A DNA stretch of 64,000 bases from M0108 sp044228795 (GTDB lineage: Bacteria > Pseudomonadota > Gammaproteobacteria > Chromatiales > Chromatiaceae), in the NCBI GenBank assembly GCA_044228795.1, contig JBGAUE010000008.1, forward strand, positions 62,001 through 126,000. The letters run 5' to 3'. Positions 60,802 through 64,000 of this stretch are shown here, one piece after another (the first letter of the stretch is position 1; every line of letters begins with the position of its first letter). The position numbers and the translations under genes were made by a program. A model generated the notes under the pieces. It was not told the DNA's origin and searched no databases. It saw nothing but the letters and a program-made list of their open reading frames with translations.

Positions 60802-60971
60802 AGTGGCGCAGGCATATCAATGACCAAACCCGGTTATCCTAACGACTAGGCAGTCCTTGGGAAACCTTGGAGACAGTCCCGGGGAGCCCATCCTTGTCGC
60901 CAAGGATCCCCTACCCATCCTCATTGCCCGATTTATCAAAATTAGGCTTGACATCCCCATCGCTATATAAG

Positions 60972-61074
60972 AAACTGTTGATGTTCTGAAGCACTTTAGG
61001 GTGGTTCAGGCACTCCTCCATCCTCCTTTGGTGGTAAAAACTTTTAGCGCGACTTCCCCGTCGCGCTTTTTTTT
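60972..61074 (+). ncRNA. Candidate small RNA ending at the orphan terminator
   Basis: The stretch from about 60972 to the T8 tail at 61074 could be a small transcript of roughly 100 bases. It is preceded by TTGACA and TATATAAG, although their spacing (10-12 bp) is too short for a classical promoter. Small internal pairings are possible near ccatcctcctttggtgg. No known RNA family was recognised. Confidence 0.3.
61046..61074 (+). terminator. Rho-independent terminator without an upstream gene
   Basis: AGCGCGAC (61046-61053), loop TTCCCC, GTCGCGCT (61060-61067), then eight T residues. It is a textbook intrinsic terminator on the plus strand. The only genes near are divergent (cls) or downstream (mutS), so it does not end a known coding transcript. 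Confidence 0.8.
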
Positions 61075-61183
61075 GCCCGCCTCTTGGCCTCACGCGGACA
61101 AGAACCGCGCACGAATTCCCGACGACAACCCAAGCACCCACGGGAAGCGCCACACTGTGTTTCAATAGGCCAAGCTCACGACT

Positions 61184-63913
61184 ATGGCGATGCCCCTAGG
61201 CCAGCCTCTTCCCGGTTTCTCCCCTTTAGCACCAATAAACCCTGCGTCAGACCCCGATGCCGCCATGGACCTAGCCCCGGACCCAACCGCCCCCAAACAC
61301 ACCCCGGTGATGCAACAATACCTGCGCATCAAGGCGGAGCACCCAGACAAGCTGCTCTTTTACCGCATGGGGGACTTCTACGAACTCTTCTTCGAAGACG
61401 CGGAGCGGGCGGCGGGTCTGCTGGGCATTACCTTGACCAAGCGTGGCCAGTCCGGGGGGGCGCCCATCCCCATGGCGGGGGTACCCTATCATGCGGTGGA
61501 GGCTTATCTGGCCAAGCTGGTGCGCCAGGGGGTCTCGGTGGCCCTGTGCGAACAGATGGGCGATCCCGCCAAGTCCAAAGGTCCGGTGGCGCGTCAGGTG
61601 GCGCGCATCGTCACCCCGGGCACCCTGAGCGATGAGGCCCTGCTGGATGAACGGCGGGAGAACCTGCTGGCAGCGGTGGCGGAGCTTGATGGCCGGTTTG
61701 GCCTGGCGTGGATCGAGGTCTCCAGCGGCCGGTTCGCGGTCATGGAGGTGGCCGGCTTCGAGGCCCTGCGCGGTGAGATCGGTCGGCTAGCTCCGGCGGA
61801 GATCCTCTTCGACGAGGACAGCCGGCTGCCCTCCGCCTTGGGCCTGGAACGTGGCATCACCCGCCGGCCGGCCTGGCACTTCGATCGTGACAGCGGCGAG
61901 CGCCTGCTGTGCGCCCAGTTCGGCAGCCGCAACCTGACGGGCTTCGGCTGCGCCGCCTTACCCTTGGCGGTAGGGGCCGCTGGCAGCTTGCTGCAGTACG
62001 TCAGGGATACCCAACGCGCCGCCCTGCCCCATATCCGGGGCCTGACGACGGAGAACCGCGAAGAGGCGGTGATCCTGGACGCCGCCACCCGGCGTAATCT
62101 GGAGATCGAGCGCAGCCTCTCGGAGCGCTCGGAGTCTTGCCTGGCTGGGGTCATGGACCAGACGGTGACGGCCATGGGCAGCCGGCTGTTGCGGCGGTGG
62201 CTGGCGCGGCCCCTGCGCGACATCCCGATGGTAAGCCAGCGCCATGCCGCCGTTGCCGAGTTGCTGGACCGCGAACGCAACCGCCCTCTCCAGGAGGAAC
62301 TGGCCGGCATGGGTGACCTGGAGCGTATTCTCGCCCGCGTCGCCCTGGGCAGTGCCCGGCCGCGCGACCTGGCGGTGCTGCGCGATTCCCTGGCGCGCCT
62401 GCCCGCCCTCCAGGTTCTGCTGGCCCCACGAGAGGCGCCCCTCCTCCAGAACCTGGCCCGGGAGGCCAGCACCCATCCTGAGGTGTTAGATCTCTTGCGG
62501 CGAGCCCTCATCGAAAACCCGCCGGCCCTGATCCGCGACGGTGGCGTCCTGGCTAGCGGGTATGACCCCGAGCTCGACGAACTGCGAAATCTCTCCACCA
62601 ACGCCGACCGCTTCCTGCTGGAACTGGAGGCCCGCGAGCGCGAGCGGTCCGGCCTATCCAATCTGCGCGTCACCTATAACCGGGTCCACGGCTACGCCAT
62701 CGAGGTCAGCCGCAGTCAAGCAGATCAGGTGCCAGCAGACTATGTGCGCCGCCAGACACTCAAGGGCGCGGAGCGCTATGTCACACCCGAGCTCAAGCGC
62801 TTCGAGGATCAGGTGCTGTCCGCCCGAGAACGCTCCCTGGCGCGGGAAAAGGTCCTCTATGAGGAGCTGCTTGAACGGCTGAGGGACGGGTTAAGCCTCC
62901 TGCAAATTACCGCCACCGCCATCGCTACCCTGGACGTGCTGGCGAACCTGGCAGAGCTAGCCCGCACCCTGGACTGGTGCCGGCCGGAGTTGACCGAGGA
63001 GCCCGCCATCGACATCAAGGCAGGCCGGCACCCGGTGGTGGAAGCGGTCACCGACCGTCCCTTCGTTGCCAACGACGTCCGTTTCGACCCAGAGCAGCGC
63101 ATGCTGGTCGTCACGGGTCCTAACATGGGTGGCAAATCCACCTACATGCGCCAGACCGCCCTCATCGTCCTCATGGCGCTGGCAGGCAGCTTCGTCCCCG
63201 CCGCCTCAGCGCGCCTTGGGCCGGTAGACCGCATCTTCTCCCGCATCGGTGCCTCGGACGACCTGGCGGGGGGGCGCTCAACCTTCATGGTGGAGATGGA
63301 GGAGACGGCTAACATCCTGCACAACGCCACCGAACACAGCCTGGTGTTGATGGACGAAATCGGCCGGGGCACCAGCACCTTTGATGGTCTGTCCCTGGCC
63401 TGGGCCTGTGGAGTCGAGCTGGCGGCGCGGATTCGCGCCTTCACCCTCTTCGCCACCCATTATTTCGAGCTGACGACCCTGCCCGACGAATATCCAGGCA
63501 TCGCCAATGTTCACCTGGACGCGGTGGAATACGGGGATAGCATCGTCTTCATGCACAGGGTACGCGAGGGCCCCGCCAACCAGAGCTACGGGCTCCAGGT
63601 CGCCAGCCTGGCCGGAGTGCCCAAGGCGGTCATCGAGCGCGCCCGTACCCGCCTGAGGGAATTGGAGGATGCCGCCCAGCGCCACAGCCAGCAGCAATCG
63701 ACATCGACTCAGTTATCGCTGTTTACACTTGAGGAGCCAAACCTGGCAGTCGTGGCCCTGCGGGAACTAAACCCGGAGAGCTTGACGCCGTTACAAGCCC
63801 TGGAGTTGGTCTTTCAACTCAAGGAATTGGCATCGAGCAATGGAACACAGGCCATGAAAAAGGTCCGGCGCAAACGCACCCCTGACCCAAGGGGTAACCT
63901 GACCCTCTTGTAG
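61184..63913 (+). CDS. mutS: DNA mismatch repair ATPase MutS
   Basis: Recognises base mismatches and small loops and recruits MutL. The mismatch-binding N-terminus carries the Phe-x-Glu motif in FYRMGDFYELF near residue 62. The ATPase has the Walker A GPNMGGKSTYMRQ, LVLMDEIGRGTSTFDGLSLAWA (Walker B and signature), and FATHYFEL. 909 residues. Start at ATG 61184 gives about 40 residues before the conserved TPVMQQYLRIKAEHP; ATG 61265 is an alternative closer to the usual N-terminus. The stop is at 63911-63913. Confidence 0.96.
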   Translation: MAMPLGQPLPGFSPLAPINPASDPDAAMDLAPDPTAPKHTPVMQQYLRIKAEHPDKLLFYRMGDFYELFFEDAERAAGLLGITLTKRGQSGGAPIPMAGVPYHAVEAYLAKLVRQGVSVALCEQMGDPAKSKGPVARQVARIVTPGTLSDEALLDERRENLLAAVAELDGRFGLAWIEVSSGRFAVMEVAGFEALRGEIGRLAPAEILFDEDSRLPSALGLERGITRRPAWHFDRDSGERLLCAQFGSRNLTGFGCAALPLAVGAAGSLLQYVRDTQRAALPHIRGLTTENREEAVILDAATRRNLEIERSLSERSESCLAGVMDQTVTAMGSRLLRRWLARPLRDIPMVSQRHAAVAELLDRERNRPLQEELAGMGDLERILARVALGSARPRDLAVLRDSLARLPALQVLLAPREAPLLQNLAREASTHPEVLDLLRRALIENPPALIRDGGVLASGYDPELDELRNLSTNADRFLLELEARERERSGLSNLRVTYNRVHGYAIEVSRSQADQVPADYVRRQTLKGAERYVTPELKRFEDQVLSARERSLAREKVLYEELLERLRDGLSLLQITATAIATLDVLANLAELARTLDWCRPELTEEPAIDIKAGRHPVVEAVTDRPFVANDVRFDPEQRMLVVTGPNMGGKSTYMRQTALIVLMALAGSFVPAASARLGPVDRIFSRIGASDDLAGGRSTFMVEMEETANILHNATEHSLVLMDEIGRGTSTFDGLSLAWACGVELAARIRAFTLFATHYFELTTLPDEYPGIANVHLDAVEYGDSIVFMHRVREGPANQSYGLQVASLAGVPKAVIERARTRLRELEDAAQRHSQQQSTSTQLSLFTLEEPNLAVVALRELNPESLTPLQALELVFQLKELASSNGTQAMKKVRRKRTPDPRGNLTLL

Positions 63914-64000
63914 TGCACCCTGCCTGGCGCCTGACGGTGGGCAAGGCAACCCTCTTGCGCTAGGGAGGCAGCCAAGTTTTTCGCGCCTGGAATAACTGGA
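63914..64000. other. Window end after mutS
   Basis: About 87 bp with no gene or clear signal; the window ends here. Confidence 0.5.

Larger units (their letters stand above)
60802..61183. other. cls-mutS divergent region with an orphan terminator
   Basis: 382 bp between divergent cls and mutS. No gene of usual size is supported. The right half is AT-rich. It holds TTGACA (60948-60953), TATATAAG (60964-60971) and a terminator at 61046-61074 on the plus strand with no gene upstream on that strand, so a small RNA is possible. A minus-strand 36-codon frame with GGAGG next to its ATG was also seen. Confidence 0.45.

Noticed and set aside
60911..61165. Small minus-strand protein (MEECLNHPKVLQNINSFLY...)
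   Set aside because: The Shine-Dalgarno-like GGAGG abuts the ATG with no spacing, it matches no family, and it lies over the plus-strand terminator.

Overview
The window is a GC-rich gammaproteobacterial chromosome segment, most likely from a purple sulfur bacterium or close relative (Chromatiales). This is an inference from gene content: pyruvate:ferredoxin oxidoreductase, a complete-looking oxygen-independent B12 operon (CbiX, CbiD, CbiG), a periplasmic DsrE-like protein, and gammaproteobacterial gene orders such as trpS-scpA-scpB-rluB, bamD divergent from rluD-pgeF, and pilS-pilR.

Layout. 1-10457 is core metabolism and housekeeping, all on the plus strand: the C-terminal part of nifJ, a dihydroorotate-dehydrogenase-like gene, yhbY, selO, an M50 protease, trpS, scpA, scpB and rluB. 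10458-12737 is accessory: an IS91-type transposase remnant, two small membrane proteins and a GIY-YIG nuclease gene bordered by integron attC-like cores. adk follows at 13016. From 13934 a promoter and cobalamin riboswitch lead into a tightly overlapped plus-strand B12 operon that runs to 32950: cobO, cobB/cbiA, cobM/cbiF, cbiX, cbiC, cbiD, cbiET, cbiL, cbiG, a cobE-like gene, cbiH/cobJ, cbiB, the threonine-phosphate decarboxylase, a cobQ-cobU fusion, cobT, cobC and cobS. It covers the corrin ring, amidation, adenosylation and nucleotide-loop assembly. No precorrin-6A reductase (cbiJ/cobK) is visible. 32951-35187 is a second accessory patch: an integrase remnant, an AT-rich ppnP, a small membrane protein whose end runs into a group IIC intron remnant, and tspO. 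35476-42455 holds a PhnD-like binding protein overlapping a PAS-GGDEF-EAL sensor, a DsrE-like protein, and a GCS2 ligase with a class II amidotransferase. 42534-49209 is minus-strand: gshA separately, then the rluD-pgeF-gcvR-def-prc group. bamD, glnB, nadE, sucCD, pilSR, argA, cls and mutS complete the window.

The most unusual signal is repeat colonisation of the B12 operon. A GC-rich palindromic element of about 35 bp, with a core reading ccctctccccaaccctcc or its reverse complement, lies in frame in cbiET, cbiG and the cobQ-cobU junction. A related 57-bp tandem array (19 residues per unit) lies in frame in cobB. The insertions fall in loops or domain linkers, and the one in cobQ-cobU forms the bridge between two normally separate enzymes. 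Separately, a 100-bp structured element (24-bp outer stem, 8-bp inner hairpin) occurs in the two gaps around the decarboxylase gene. Its arms co-vary between copies, and one copy sits inside an insertion bounded by a 32-bp direct duplication. CbiH also carries a C-terminal domain resembling the HemS/ChuX heme-handling family.

All family calls come from reading translated sequence and recognised motifs. No database search was run.
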